A stretch of 64,000 nt of DNA from Protula sp. h YS-2021 (lineage: Eukaryota; Annelida; Polychaeta; Sabellida; Serpulidae), in the NCBI GenBank assembly GCA_949752745.1, contig OX457031.1, positions 4,715,967 to 4,779,966 on the forward strand. The letters are read 5' to 3'. The position numbers and the translations under genes were made by a program. Positions 27,630-40,000 of the stretch are shown here, one piece after another. How positions within the stretch are numbered: position 1 is the stretch's first letter; every line of letters starts with the position of its first letter. Under the pieces are notes generated by a model, which did no database searches, was not told the origin of the DNA, and was given only the letters and a program-made list of their open reading frames with translations.

Positions 27630-28971
27630 GTTAATGTCGCAATTGAGCAGGGGGAAACGACAGTTCTACGCCAGTTAATCATCGTGACGTTATCAATCAC
27701 GTTACGTCACATCAACCCTCCTAGGTCACAGTATGACATAGTATGTCAGACCCACTCCCTAGGACCTAGTGAGCCGACAGTTCTGCGCCTGTCAATCATC
27801 GTGACGTCATCAATCACGTGACGTCATCAAGCCCTCCTAGGTCACAGTATGACATAGTATGTCAGACCCACTCCCTAGGACCTAGTGAGCCGACAGTTCT
27901 GCGCCTGTCAATCATCGTGACGTCACCAAGCACGTGACGTCATCAAGCCCTCCTAGGTCACAGTATGACATAGTATGTCAGACCCACTCTCTAGGACCTA
28001 GTGAGCCGACAGTTCTGCGCCAGTCAATCGTCGTGACGTCATCAATCACGTCACGTCATCAAGCCCTCCTAGAACAAAGTATGTCAGACCCTCTCCTTAG
28101 GACTTAGTGAGCCTACAGTTTTGCGCCTGTCAATCATCGCAACTTTGGTTTGTTTTACCCCCCATTGGCTATTTATTCATTAACTAAATATGAACCGCAC
28201 ATATACAAAAAATCATTAAAAAAAGAATTGAATTCTTGTTAAGACTGTCAATTCTTTTTCCCTAAAGAAACCTCAAATAAAGAAAAGATGTAGTTGAAAA
28301 TGAAAAGAATAAAGAAAATTTTGGCATTCCTCACAAAGTTGTAAATTTATGATGCCGTTCTTTAACCTGCATTTTTAAGGCTGACTGAATCACTTAAGAA
28401 TCGAAATTTTGCTGTGGAGCCAGAACGAATTACTTCGTCTTCAACGGCGCGCAAATGACCCAGCAGATAAGACCGTTTCTGCCAATATGATTTCAAAGTC
28501 CCCAATTTCGTAGGGAGATGTCACACTCGTTTCTAATATGTCTAATAATAAATTTTCTAAAATTGGCCACGCTTTGGTGGGGGGGGGGGGGCGGTCAAAA
28601 CACCAAAGTTGCTCAGAATCGTCTGGAACGTTGAAATATGCAAAAATCACAAATTTCCCACGTGGTTGGGGGGTAAAAAAACCGAGGTTGCTCAGAATCG
28701 CGGAAACGTCTAAATATGCAAAAATCACAAATTTAGCCACAGGGGGGTTCGATTGATGACGTCATGATGACGTCACGATGATTGACAGGCGCAGAACGGT
28801 CGGCACACTAAGTCCTAGGGGGGGGGGGGCTGGCATACTATGTCCTAGGGGGGTCTGACATACTATGTCCTTGGGAGAGCTTGCTTGATGACGTTACGTG
28901 ATTGATGACGTCACGATGATTGACTGGCGTCGAGCTGTCGTTTTCCCCTTACTCAGTTGACATTGGGCTTA
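27630..28971. mobile_element. Probable fold-back element with tandemly repeated inverted arms
   Basis: The left arm (27630-28135) consists of 116-bp units (CTAGG at 27721, 27837, 27953, 28069) with GTCAATCATCGTGACGTCAT, GACATAGTATGTCAGACCC and CCTAGTGAGCCGACAGTTC. The right arm (28745-28971) is the same sequence in inverse orientation. The outer ends also pair: left TTAATG...TTGAGCAGGGGGAAACGACAG, right, reversed, TTAAGC...ACTGAGTAAGGGGAAAACGACAG. The 600-bp centre holds two diverged units with AATATGCAAAAATCACAAAT. Long inverted arms built of tandem repeats define fold-back transposons. No transposase is present and no clear target duplication was found. Confidence 0.7.
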
Positions 28972-29165
28972 ATGTGCAGTTAATATCGTGGCCATAATGT
29001 TGCTGTCGTAAATGTTGCCGGCATAACTGTCGCTAGCCTTTGTGTCGCTGGCAAGGTTGTCGCTGGACTATTTGTCGGGATTGTACTGGTTAGAGTTTGC
29101 TGTTGATGGAGTGTAGATGGCATCGGGTTATGGCGAGTTTATGTCTGTGTAACCCTGGCCGTTTT
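28972..29165. other. Decayed GTTGTCGCTGG repeats
   Basis: Short degenerate units such as GTTGCTGTCGTAAATGTTGC and TGTCGCTGGCAAGGTTGTCG. No gene. Confidence 0.4.
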
Positions 29166-29565
29166 GGTGAGTCATTGTTGACACACTTGACTCCGGTGTT
29201 GTCTGCGTCATCCTGACCGTTTTTTGAGTCATTGTTGGAACACTTGTCTCCGGTGTTGTCTGCGTCATCCTGGTCGTTTTGATGAGTCATTGTTGACACA
29301 CTTGTCTCCGGTGTTGTCTGCGTCATCCTGGTCGTTTTGATGAGTCATTGTTGACACACTTGTCTCCGGTTTTGTCTGCGTGATCCTGGTCGTTTTGATG
29401 AGTCATTGTTGACACACTTGTCTCCGGTGTTGACAGCGTCATCCTGGCCATTTTGATGAGTCATTGTTGACACACTTGTCTCCGGTGTTGTCTGTGTCAT
29501 CCTGGCCGTTTTGATGAGTCATTGTTGACACACTTGTCTCCGGTGTTGTCTGCGTCTTGCTTCTA
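29160..29565. repeat. 58-bp minisatellite, seven copies
   Basis: GAGTCATTGTTGACACACTT recurs at about 29168, 29226, 29284, 29342, 29400, 29458 and 29516, followed by GTCTCCGGTGTTGTCTGCG and TCATCCTGGTCGTTTTGAT. The period is 58-59 bp, so no frame is kept for long. Confidence 0.9.
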
Positions 29566-29919
29566 GCCGGAATCCGACCATGACCCATCTAAGACTTTTT
29601 CTTCTTGCTTTCTGGTGTCTTTCTCCCTCTAGTGATGGGATGTAAATATTTCTATGTGTGGTTTTCGGGACTTTTAGCACTGGTGAGGCACCTCTAGGAA
29701 ACAGGTTAGGATCTTACGATCTGGGCTGAATAAAGGCAATGGGAGGGGAATAGACAAATCCGCTGACTCTTCCTCGCTCATCATGATCGAGCACACGACC
29801 CATGAAGCGCTTGGCTCTGTTATGTGCTGCGATTGACCGGAAGAAATTGCAGCCTTTCTAGGTTGCGGCAGATATCCAATCAGAAACGGTTCGCAAAGGA
29901 TTCCTGCAACAAAACGAAA

Positions 29920-30245
29920 ATGCCACACCATGGCAGTGCCCTCCTCTGTGCCACGACAGTGCCTTTCCCGTGCCCCACCAGTGCCTTCCCCTCTGCCCAC
30001 CAGTGCCCTCCTCTGTGCCACACCTGTGCTCTACCCTGTCCCTCACCAGTGCCCTTCCCTGTGCCTCACCAGTGTTCTCCCCTGTGCCCGACCTGTACCC
30101 TGTACCTCACCAGTGCCCTCCCCTGTGCCCCACCTGTACCCTCCCCTGTGCCCCACCTGTACATGCCCCTGTGTCATACCATTACCCTCCTTTCTGCCAA
30201 ACCAGTACCTTCTCCTGTATCACACCAGTTCTCTCCCGGGTGCCA
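29920..30245. repeat. CCAGTGCCCTCCCCTGTGCC repeat
   Basis: About twelve degenerate units of 22-27 bp built on CCAGTGCCCTCCCCTGTGCC or CCTGTACCCTCCCCTGTG. Several frames are open but have only proline/cysteine repeats. Not taken as coding. Confidence 0.8.
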
Positions 30246-30321
30246 AAGGATAGAACCTTACCTAGGACCTCAGTGGGCAGTTGTCCGTTTTTCACTGTTC
30301 TTTTCGAGAACCACAATTGGT

Positions 30322-30389
30322 AATAATAATGATAATAATAATAACGATAGTAATAATAATTAACATGATGATGATGATTAAGAATGGTG

Positions 30390-30476
<87 letters not shown>

Positions 30477-30490
30477 GTTATTATTATTCC
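30322..30490. repeat. (TAA)n / (TTA)n microsatellite
   Basis: A TAATAATAA-type stretch at 30322-30360 and an almost pure TTA array at about 30390-30488. Confidence 0.95.
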
Positions 30491-31715
30491 ATTTGTTTAT
30501 TATTATAAATACCAGCCCAGGATTGTGCATCCGTGTTTCGAAGAAACATGCTAAAACCACCCTGTATCTGTTCATATATTATTCAAGGAAACAAACCACA
30601 CGTGCATTTGTTTCCTAGAGCACTTTTTTTCAAAGCACTCTTTGAAAAAAATCTTTCCGGGCTGCCTGATTACAACTGCACACGAAAACCTTGAATCGTG
30701 CAAATATATGTAGTGATGTTGAATTTGGCAATAACTGTGCCAGAGGGACATAGCAATTTCCCTATTCGGTCACTTCACAGCTGCCAATATTCTGACTTCT
30801 AGTTTCTTCCTTACAGCGCATGGGGAGGCGTATTTATGCAACGTGCATTTCGGGCGCAGTCCTCCAACTTCTTTTGTAAGAAAACATCTGGGATCACGTG
30901 ACCAGTGTATCTCAGAAAGCATTCCAGACAGAGCGATTTTGACCCCACTTTCGCATTTCAATCCCACGGGAAGGCACATAAAGAATATTTTCACAATCTA
31001 AATCTGAATTGTGTTTCAAGGTAATAGGTGCCAAGGTAAATATGCACAATGTGTATATCAGTGTACAGGCCTCTTTTTTGTACTTACAACACTTAAGTAT
31101 GACATCACGATTTGGCTCGTGACCTTGAATTTTACGAAAGTGCTAAAACTCTGAGTGTCTGGATCACACCTGCAGAATTCGCTCTAGTTTCACCGACACG
31201 TTTTCTAAGACAAAAAGAAAAAAAAAAGAAAGGAAAAGAAAAAGAAAGAAAACTCCCGGAGGGGTTTACGGCATGTTTTAATTATTAATTATACTAACAT
31301 CTGACAGTAAGTGCACAAAATTTGGTTTATTAAAGAAGATGGAGGCTGGGGAGGGGGGGGGGGGGAGAGGGGAAGGTGGAATGGGAATGTGTAAAGAAGA
31401 GGCCAGCTCTCTATCTTTTATTACAGCATAACATTGGTGTATAAGCAGCTTTATGTGACCCCTCTGTGCCATCAATAAGTCATAATCTAGCCTCCTTCCT
31501 CGCTATCTACTCACTAAACATTGCGACTTTCGATAGATGTCTTTAGTTTTTGATGGAAGTCGAAAAACAACGTCTACCTTCCGACGTTGTATAGACGTCG
31601 ATTATCCGACGACTGATCAACGTTGCGAAACAATCTTTCTACGTTGTATATAAGCTGGAAAAGCGACAATATGCAGACAACGGGAAATAGAAATCCAGAA
31701 TCGCCGTCCAAACAG
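30491..31715. other. Non-coding, no gene seen
   Basis: AT-rich, with a poly-purine tract (31210-31255) and a G tract (31350). A short palindromic cluster GACGTTGTATAGACGTCGA lies near 31581. No exon recognised. Confidence 0.45.
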
Positions 31716-31717
31716 CG

Positions 31718-32038
31718 TCATTATGCGGTCATCCTCAGCGACATTCATAGTACGGTGACCCTCAGCGACATTCATAGTGCGGTGACCCTCAGCGACATTC
31801 ATAGTGCGGTGACCCTCAGCGACATTCATAGTGCGACTAGCCTCAGCGATATTCACAGTGCTGTCACCCTCAGCGACATTCATAGTGCGGTCACCCTCAG
31901 CGACATTCATAGTGCGGTCACCCTCAGCGACATTCATAGTGCGGTCACCCTCAGCGACATTCATAGTGCGATCGCCCTCAGCGACATTCATAGTGCGGTC
32001 ACTCTCGGCGACATTCATAGTGCGGTCACCCTCCGTCG
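31718..32038. repeat. 27-bp minisatellite, about 12 copies
   Basis: CATTCATAGTGCGGTCACCC then TCAGCGA repeats every 27 bp. As with the 12.3-kb array the period is a multiple of three, so a nine-residue repeat is open on plus (SDIHSAVTL) and minus (MNVAEGDRT). Nothing indicates translation. Confidence 0.93.
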
Positions 32039-32094
32039 CAGTACCCCCGCTCTTGGATATGTACGAAGTTGGGTTGCTTGAATAGTCATGTGAA

Positions 32095-32345
32095 GACTGC
32101 ATGTTCTATGACAGCTGCATGTTTTGTGACAGGTGCGTCTTCTGTGAAGGATCACGCTCTGTGACACAGACTTTTGGGGACAAGTGCATGTTCTGTGACA
32201 GCTACATGTTTCGTGTCAGCTACAAGTTTCGTGACAGGCGCATCTTCTCTGACGGCTGTTTGTTCTGTAACAGCTACATGTTTTGTGACAGCTACATATT
32301 TCGTGAGGGCTTCATGTTCTATAATGCTCTATGTTCTATAATACC
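32095..32345. repeat. Degenerate 24-bp repeat
   Basis: Units of ATGTTCTGTGACAGCTAC and variants (TTTCGTGACAGGCGCATC) every 24 bp or so, about ten copies. It follows the 27-bp array after only 50 bp. Confidence 0.7.
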
Positions 32346-32789
32346 CTCATACACTGTAATAAAACAAAGTCATGTTTGATCAGAAGAATGTTTCGCTCTT
32401 CGTGAGTAATGTAAAATTAACGCTCATATTTGTACGTAAAAATCGAGAAATGTCACCATGTATTTATAGATCACAAAAAGGGGAATAAAGAGACAGCTAT
32501 TTCCAAGCAGCACTTAGGGGCTAGCACAGCGGACCAGTCGAAAATTTTTATGTGCATCACTGGGCCATCTAAATAACCCTTAAATCAATTACAGCGAAAT
32601 GTCCATTGTCGCTAATTTGATTGGTGGTGAACTTGCTGTCGCCGTCAGGTGCATCCCCCGTCTTCTTTATGCGGAGCGTGAAGGTGTGACGTCACAGGGA
32701 AGGGTGAAACACTGATGTTTTCTTACTGCGGTACACAAGTGTGTTGTTTCCGTGCAACAGTTGTAATGTTATGTCTTAACACTGGCAGA

Positions 32790-33010
32790 CATCGCACGTG
32801 TGTGATATGTATATGGTATGTGTATGACATCTGTACGGTACTTGTATGGCATGTGTTTGCTCTCTGTACGGTACGTGTATGGTATGTGTATTGCACGTGT
32901 ACGGCACGTGTATGGTACGTGTATGGTTTGTGCAACATGTGTGTGTGACCTGCGTGCGGTATGTGAACGGTATTTGTACGGTATGCGTACGGAGTAGGAC
33001 AAATGTATGC
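32790..33010. repeat. GTACGGTACGTGTATGGT repeat
   Basis: Short units of 10-15 bp, TATGGTATGTGTA and GTACGGCACGTG, over about 220 bp. The cysteine/tyrosine frames are repeat artefacts. Confidence 0.75.
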
Positions 33011-33524
33011 ATTTCCGGTAAGTGTGGTATATGCATGTTTTTCTGACTTTTTAAATCTCCATATATATGTGAGATATCTGTAAATAGGTTCAAGCATCTC
33101 AAAATGCAGTGGAGATATCTGTAGCTCAATTGGGAGTGGAGGGGGGGGGGGGGGTTGGTGGGAGGGGGAGGGACTCTTTGGCTGTTACTACGCGATAGTT
33201 CTATAATTAACTGATTGCCAACAATGGATCTGTCTCAGGGAAATGAGGCTCCTGATGTCACATTGTTCTATTGCAATTGAGTGACAGACGCTAGTCAGTA
33301 AGATGCTCATTAATTCATGACGCATGTTGAATTTACAAAATCATCCGGAACTTTTGTGTTTGACTAATTACTTCCTCTGTTCCGTGAACACATAGCAGGA
33401 TATCGGGGGGTGGGGCGGAGGGTGGGGTAGGGGGAAGGTGGAGGGGGTAGTGGAGGGGAGAAGCCTCTAAACTTCTCCCCGAATCACATAGATCGGAGGG
33501 GGGAGAACCTTGTAATGGTCATTT

Positions 33525-33765
<241 letters not shown>

Positions 33766-34230
33766 ACTATTACCTTTGGATTTAACTTTCTGCCTGTGAA
33801 TGCCCCTGTCACAGGGGAAGTGCCACCCGCCCTTGGAATTATTCAACAGCAATTGTTGATTTGTATTTACAGTTCTATTGTTCTGACACGGACCTTATGA
33901 ATAATGAATCCCGCCTTGGGTAATAACGCCAACGAAGCCGTCGGACCACGGGGCCGTACAATAAACCTTTGTCTTTTCCTGTAGTAGAGAGGCAGAAATC
34001 ACCATATTGGGGAATGCGACCACTTCGGACATCGGACCACTTTGAAAACTGAACCACTTCGGAATAGTGTATTGGTTCAATTATGCAGAAATAGGACTCG
34101 GTAATAGAACATTAGAAGATTGTCAATTATGCAGAAATAGCTATTATTTTTCATGTCTGTAATATCAAAAGAAGACACATTAGTTGGCTGAACTAATGTG
34201 GTGCTATTTCACTTGGGGTCCACTTCGTAG

Positions 34231-34373
34231 TTTTGCTACGTATAGACTACAAGATCTACCCAGTCAACTCTACACGTCACGTGACCATATCACGTGACAA
34301 TGATGTCGTCATAAACATGTCGCACAACGTCAACATCAAGGAAGACGTACAGGACGTGAAGGAGGGGCGGGGG
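34231..34373 (+). CDS. Possible orphan exon, extracellular-like
   Basis: Between a plausible acceptor CCACTTCGTAG and a donor GGGG/GTAAGG is an open segment encoding RIDYKIYPVNSTRHVTISRD, NDVVINMSHNVNIK and EDVQDVK, with two N-glycosylation motifs (NST, NMS) and normal-looking composition, unlike the repeat frames around it. A second short segment with a good acceptor, TAACTTACAG at 34481-34490, encodes CEDEGTISAYEGQ and a stop. No family was recognised and the phase between the two is unproven. It could be a degenerate Ig-like exon or chance. Confidence 0.3.
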
Positions 34374-34939
34374 GTAAGGGGGTGGGGGTGTAGGGGGAGT
34401 GGATGGGTGGGGGTTAAGGGAGTAAGGTGTGTGTGTGTGTGGGGGGGGGGGGGGGCGTCGTCGCGAACTTTGTGTTCACGTAACTTACAGTGTGAGGATG
34501 AGGGCACAATATCTGCATACGAGGGGCAATAGGGGGGGGGGGGGTACGTAGTTTATGTGTAACCCTCTGGAAAGCGAAAATATCCTATTTTACGTGGCTG
34601 TAAGTGACTACACAGCTGTGACGGAGACGAGCACTTCGTTTTTATGCGGACCTCTCAGCTCCTTAATTACATTACATCTGTGGGGAAAAAAACCGAGATT
34701 CACTAAAACATCGCCATTTTTTTTAAGAAATGAAAAATGAAGTGTCGAGAGAATGTGAGGATTGAATTATGTGATAGTCTCCGCCCCACAGGGCGTGTAG
34801 ATGTCAGCCAATCAGGCCTCGCCATTCCGTTGTCATGGTTACAGCAGTTGGACTGTAATTAAGAACCCGTGAACAACTCAGTTCCACAATTTATAAAATC
34901 ATTCATATGGTGTATTATGTAATTTTAGAAGTCTGAAAT

Positions 34940-35745
34940 CTGGTGAGTAAATGGTACGTAGATTTTAGTGTGCTGGTGCGTAAATGTACTTAAATTCTAG
35001 TGTTTATGTGAGTAAATGGCACATAGATTTTAGCGTGTTAGTGAGGACATGGTATGCAGATTCTAGTGTACTGGTGAGTAAATGGTACGTAGATTCTAGT
35101 ATGCTTATGAGTAAATGGTACACAGTTTCTAGTGTACTGGTGAGTAAATGGTACTTAAATTCTAGTGTGCTGGTGAGTAAATGGTACGTAGATTCTAGTG
35201 TGCTGGTGAGGAAATGGTACGTAGATTCTAGTGTGCTTGTGAGTAAATGGTACACAGTTTCTAGTGTACTGATGAGTAAATGGTACTTAAATTCTAGTGT
35301 GCTTGGTGTGTAAATGGTACGTAGATTCTAGTGTGCTGGTGAGGAAATGGTACGTAGATTCTAGTGTGCTTGTGAGTAAATGGTACACAGTTTCTAGTGT
35401 ACTGATGAGTAAATGGTACTTAAATTTTAGTGTGCTTGTGAGTAAATGGTACGTAGATTCTAGGGTGCTTGTGAAGAAATGGTACGTAGATTCTAGTGTG
35501 CTTGTGAAGAAATGGTACGTAGATTCTAGTGTACTGATGAGTAAAGGGTACTTAAATTCTAGTGTGCTTGGTGTGCAAATGGTACGTAGATTCTAGTGTG
35601 CTTGTGAGTAAATGGTACACAGTTTCTAGTGTACTGATGAGTAAAGGGTACTTAAATTCTAGTGTGCTTGGTGTGTAAATGGTACGTAGATTCTAGTGTG
35701 CTGGTGTGTAAATGGTGCACAGTTTCTAGTGTGCTTGTGACAAAA
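34940..35745. repeat. 33-bp minisatellite, about 24 copies, with a donor-like motif
   Basis: GTGAGTAAATGGTACGTAG then ATTCTAGTGTGCTG repeats every 33 bp. Many units read CTGGTGAGTAAATGG or CTTGTGAGTAAATGG, close to a 5' splice consensus. Blocks of several variant units (TACACAGTTTCTAG, TACTTAAATTCTAG) are themselves duplicated. The 11-residue repeat frame SKWYVDSSVLV is an artefact of the period. Confidence 0.95.
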
Positions 35746-36976
35746 TAATACGCAGATCCCAGTGAGGCACTGGTACGAACAGATACAATTATAGCATTAA
35801 AATACACAATATTCTACACAGGTTAACAAGTCTTTTTTTTTTTTTTTTGCTTTCCATTTAGTTTGAGTAAACTCCAGCCAACAAGGACAAATATCGCCAG
35901 CATCACACAAAGGCATAAATCGCAACGTGTTTAATATTTCACAGCATTGCATTAGAAAAATGTTCTGTGTTTGCTTCGCTTGTTTTCATCACGAGTTCCC
36001 ATTTATTACTTGTGCTTTGCAAAAAGCACAGAGTGGCTCATAAAAGAGTGAACAAACTCCACTAGTGTTAGGATTTCAAAGATTTAAAAAAAAAGTAACA
36101 TGGATAAAAACAGGTAATTATTAATTAAAATGCATTAATGGATATGTTCTTGATTTACGAAGCACTTTTAGTGGGATGAGTAAGCGGATCTCACGCTAAC
36201 CACCGCTGCTAGCGTTGTTGTCCAACAGCCAACCTCTACGGCATGTTCGGGTCTGTTGTACAGAACACTTTTTTACGCCGCAGACCCACTGCAGATTCCT
36301 CCATAATATCGCTCATAGAAGAAAGGAACTACTTTGTGAAATATCCATCCGCTCTGTGCTTATGCATCAAAGATAAATACCATGAGAGGTTAGCTGTTTT
36401 ATAACAACGCTGCTGGTAGGCGATCAGATGAAAGCCGTGTGTAGCTAAATGGTGTTGGCATAAAGGCAGAGATTTCTCCAAGTCACTGTCTATCTGGACG
36501 ACAGCAGTTTGGAGCAATGGTGAACGGGGCGCATCACAGGCCTAGTTATGATGCCTCAGCTCGTGTGGTACCCTCAGCGAATAGAGGAACAACATGAGAT
36601 AACAATGACAGACATATTCTGTTAAACCAATGGATGGAATTTGGGCAAATGAGAGAGCTTTAAATGCCTTATTTTGCTGTCACGGCTTGTGTTTCAACAT
36701 TTTTTATCGATATCGATACAAATCAACCACAGCAACGAGTTTAGTACAGGGTCAGGCATGTGTAAGATTTTCGTGGAATATTCACAATTTTGCAGTGTTT
36801 TTTTTTAACTCGTCCTAAAGTTGTGTTTCGCTATAGAAATGACATTGAACACGGTGACGATATAGCCTGGAGAGAAGGGCTGTATTCAGTACTTTTGGGA
36901 GAAGTTGACGGTTTAATTCAATGAAAAATGATATACTGAGTTCAACTGGAAAAGAAAAAGTAAACAAGTCACAGCG
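35746..36976. other. Upstream region of the Ig gene, no gene seen
   Basis: Unique-looking AT-rich sequence with a T tract (35834). It should contain the promoter and 5' UTR of the Ig gene. No clear TATA box at a convincing distance was identified. Confidence 0.4.
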
Positions 36977-37037
36977 ATGGCGGATAGCAGAATTTATGGA
37001 TACCTTCTGGTTTTCGGTGCACAACTCTTCACTAACG
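36977..37037 (+). CDS. Ig gene exon 1: signal peptide
   Basis: ATG at 36977; ends AACG/GTATGT one base into a codon. The peptide MADSRIYGYLLVFGAQLFTN has a hydrophobic core typical of a signal. Confidence 0.85.
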
Positions 37038-40000
37038 GTATGTGACTTGTTTCTAAAATATTGATCAATATTTTGTTTAACAAATTAATTTACTAAATAT
37101 TGCCAATTTTCACTATTATTTTAACTTCATAATTCCACATTGGAGTCACGTGACATTTAAGTTATTTGAAAGCAAGTACCCCTAATGATTCCTCAAAAGT
37201 ACTACAGCAGAACCTCTCGAGAAGACCACCTCTAAATTAAGATATCCTTCGAATTAAGACCACTTTTGCGCGAGCCATTTTCAAGGGCCAGTTAAAAAGA
37301 CCACTCCTAAATGAAATCCTCCTTTCGTTGCCGTTGATAATATTAGGCTATCTTTGATGGCATTGATGTTGTTACGTAATGTCGTCGATGTTGTTACGTT
37401 GTGGCATTGATGTTGTTACGTTATGACGTTGATGTTGCTACGCTATGGCATTGATAATGTTACGTGATGACATTGATAGTGACACGTTATGAAGTTGATA
37501 TTGTTACTTTGTGATTATAATGTTGTTACGTTATGACGTTCATCATGTTACGTCATGACGTTGATAATGCTACATTATGACGTTGATGTTGTTATGTTAC
37601 CCCTGAGGACATTGATGTTGCTATGATAACATTGGAGATAGAACATTATTCCTGATGGCGTCCAAGTCCTTAAGTTATCCTCAGTGACTTTTTTTATTAT
37701 TACGTCACCAATGACGACATTGGCACTATATCCATGACGACGCGATCCCTTTGACATTGCTGTTGTTACGTTATCCCGAATATAGCCGTCGGTGTTGTGA
37801 TGTTCTGGGTCTTGATGTCATGCGGTTCCAGCTGTTGATATGGCTCTGTTATAACTCTTTTTCTTGTGCTATTCTACCTGTTGATGCTGTTGTATTCTAG
37901 CTGTTGATGCTGCGTTGTTCTAGCTTCTGTTGTTATGTCATTCGAGCTGTTGATGTTGTTCTGTTCTAGATGTTGATATTGCGTTGTTCTGGCTGTTCTT
38001 GTTAAAACCTATCCTCGAAACATACGTAAAGAGTATTAAGCACTGAATTCAAAATGTTTTATTGAAAAAGTGTGGAATTTATTTGAATAATGTTGATAAA
38101 ATCCGCGCTATTCAAATCAATCTGTCTCTTTATGGTAGAAGGTAGCAATCAGGTACCAAAATAGTTTCCGCTAAAATTACGAAATTCATTAATAATTATG
38201 TTTATATTTTGAATTAACGCAACTTATTTGCAGGGAATGTTGTTGACATGAAGACAAAAGAAGATGAATACATAGTGGATGTCGGCGAGAGCATAACACT
38301 ACGATGTGACTACGATGCGCTTGACTGTACATTAAAGAACTGCCCCGTCTCGTGGGAGAAGGTACAAGAGAATGTTAGCAAGATGGTGAGCCTCACGGAG
38401 TCCCTCAAAGAGCCATTCTCAGGCACCCACAGATTCAATGCGTCATATAAAAAACACCCGGATTCTTCTTCTCACAGTTATGTTTTGTCTATACAAGGTA
38501 AGGCTTAGCACATTATGGGGTTAATGTGACCAAAATAAGAGAAAACATGACTAAAATCAGGCTATATTTAACCATAACAATGCACACTTGATTAATAAGC
38601 AATAAACTAAAAACGTAAGTAATGTTTCACAACAGACCACTTAAACTTCACCAAAACAAATATTTCTTAAGCAAGGCATCATATGGCAGTGAAATTTTAA
38701 TGAAACAAAATAATTCGCATAACTATTAAAACAATCGCGATAACCTCAGCTAAAACAAGGTAAGCCTAGACAAAACAAGGTGAGCTCAGCTAAAACAAGC
38801 TAAGCTTAGCAAAACAAGGTAAGCTCAGCTAAAACGCAACAAGCTCAACCAAATACAACAGGTTTTATAAAAGCGACAGAAATGTAGTAGATATTTGTTT
38901 ATAAACTTTTCAGGAAGTAGAATTGCAGGTTCTATAATTACTGTTATATTCGTAAAATAAATTTTAAAAGATGCAAAAGATGCATAAATTAACCACAGAG
39001 TACTTTTCAACCAGTCAAGATTTTCCTGCACTTTTCTATTTTAATGATATGAGTTTTGTCATGTCAAATCGCAATAAATTGACACTTAAAATTGGGACAA
39101 AACTGACGAATTGTGAACACAGTTACAGTTACACAAGCCGTATATACACGGCAATTTTGACTTCATTTTCGACTTCCAGCCCGTATATACACGGTATCTT
39201 TTGCAAAGTACATATTTGTCCAAACACTGTAAACTTACAGAACGTACACAAGGCCACGGGGTTGTGGATGGTTCGATTTATTTTTTTTCTGTTATTCAGA
39301 TGTAGAGCGCGAGGATAGCGGAAAGTACACGTGCACTGTGCATCGTTCACAGCAGCCAAAGAATGTCACACACACAGTGGCAGTCAGAGGTGAGATTTCT
39401 AATCTGAATCCAGGGTGCGGGTGTATTTTTGGAAAAAGACAGGTTTAAGACACATTTTTGCCCACCTCCAGTTGCCCATTATTTGTTTTACTGGAAGAAA
39501 TAAGTTGTTGGTAGTTCGTCTAACTGGCAAAAATTGATCATTTTCTAAAATAAAATGCATAGAAATGAACATTTAAAAATATCAAACATATAAACTATTT
39601 CGCTATCTACAAACCCTAGCTTTTATCCTAAACACGTTGCCATGTTTTAAAGATAATAATATTTTTATTTGATTTGTTACAAATGAGTAACGTTTCAATT
39701 TAATTTAATTTCGTCGACACTAATTTATGTAATTTGGATATTGCTTAACCTTTATAATTTTTGGGCTGTTACAATTATCTCCTTAAAATTTCTTTGTGTG
39801 GAGAACGCAATGGTTGTCTTACTGAGTACTGAGCTCCTGAAATTTGTGCAGAGGGTGCAAAGATTGCTTTATTGAGTGCTGTGTTCCTTACTTTTGGGCA
39901 GCAGGCGCAGTTGTTGTTTTATTGAGCACTGAGTTCTTTAATTTTGTGCATAGAACGCAGTGGTTGTTTTATCGACTTCTGAACTCCTTACTTACTGTTT

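Noticed and set aside
30378..30575. Poly-asparagine and poly-tyrosine frames
   Set aside because: Direct translation of a TTA/TAA microsatellite.
33125..33150. A possible tRNA A box, TAGCTCAATTGGGAG
   Set aside because: No B box follows at the right distance; the sequence runs into a poly-G tract.
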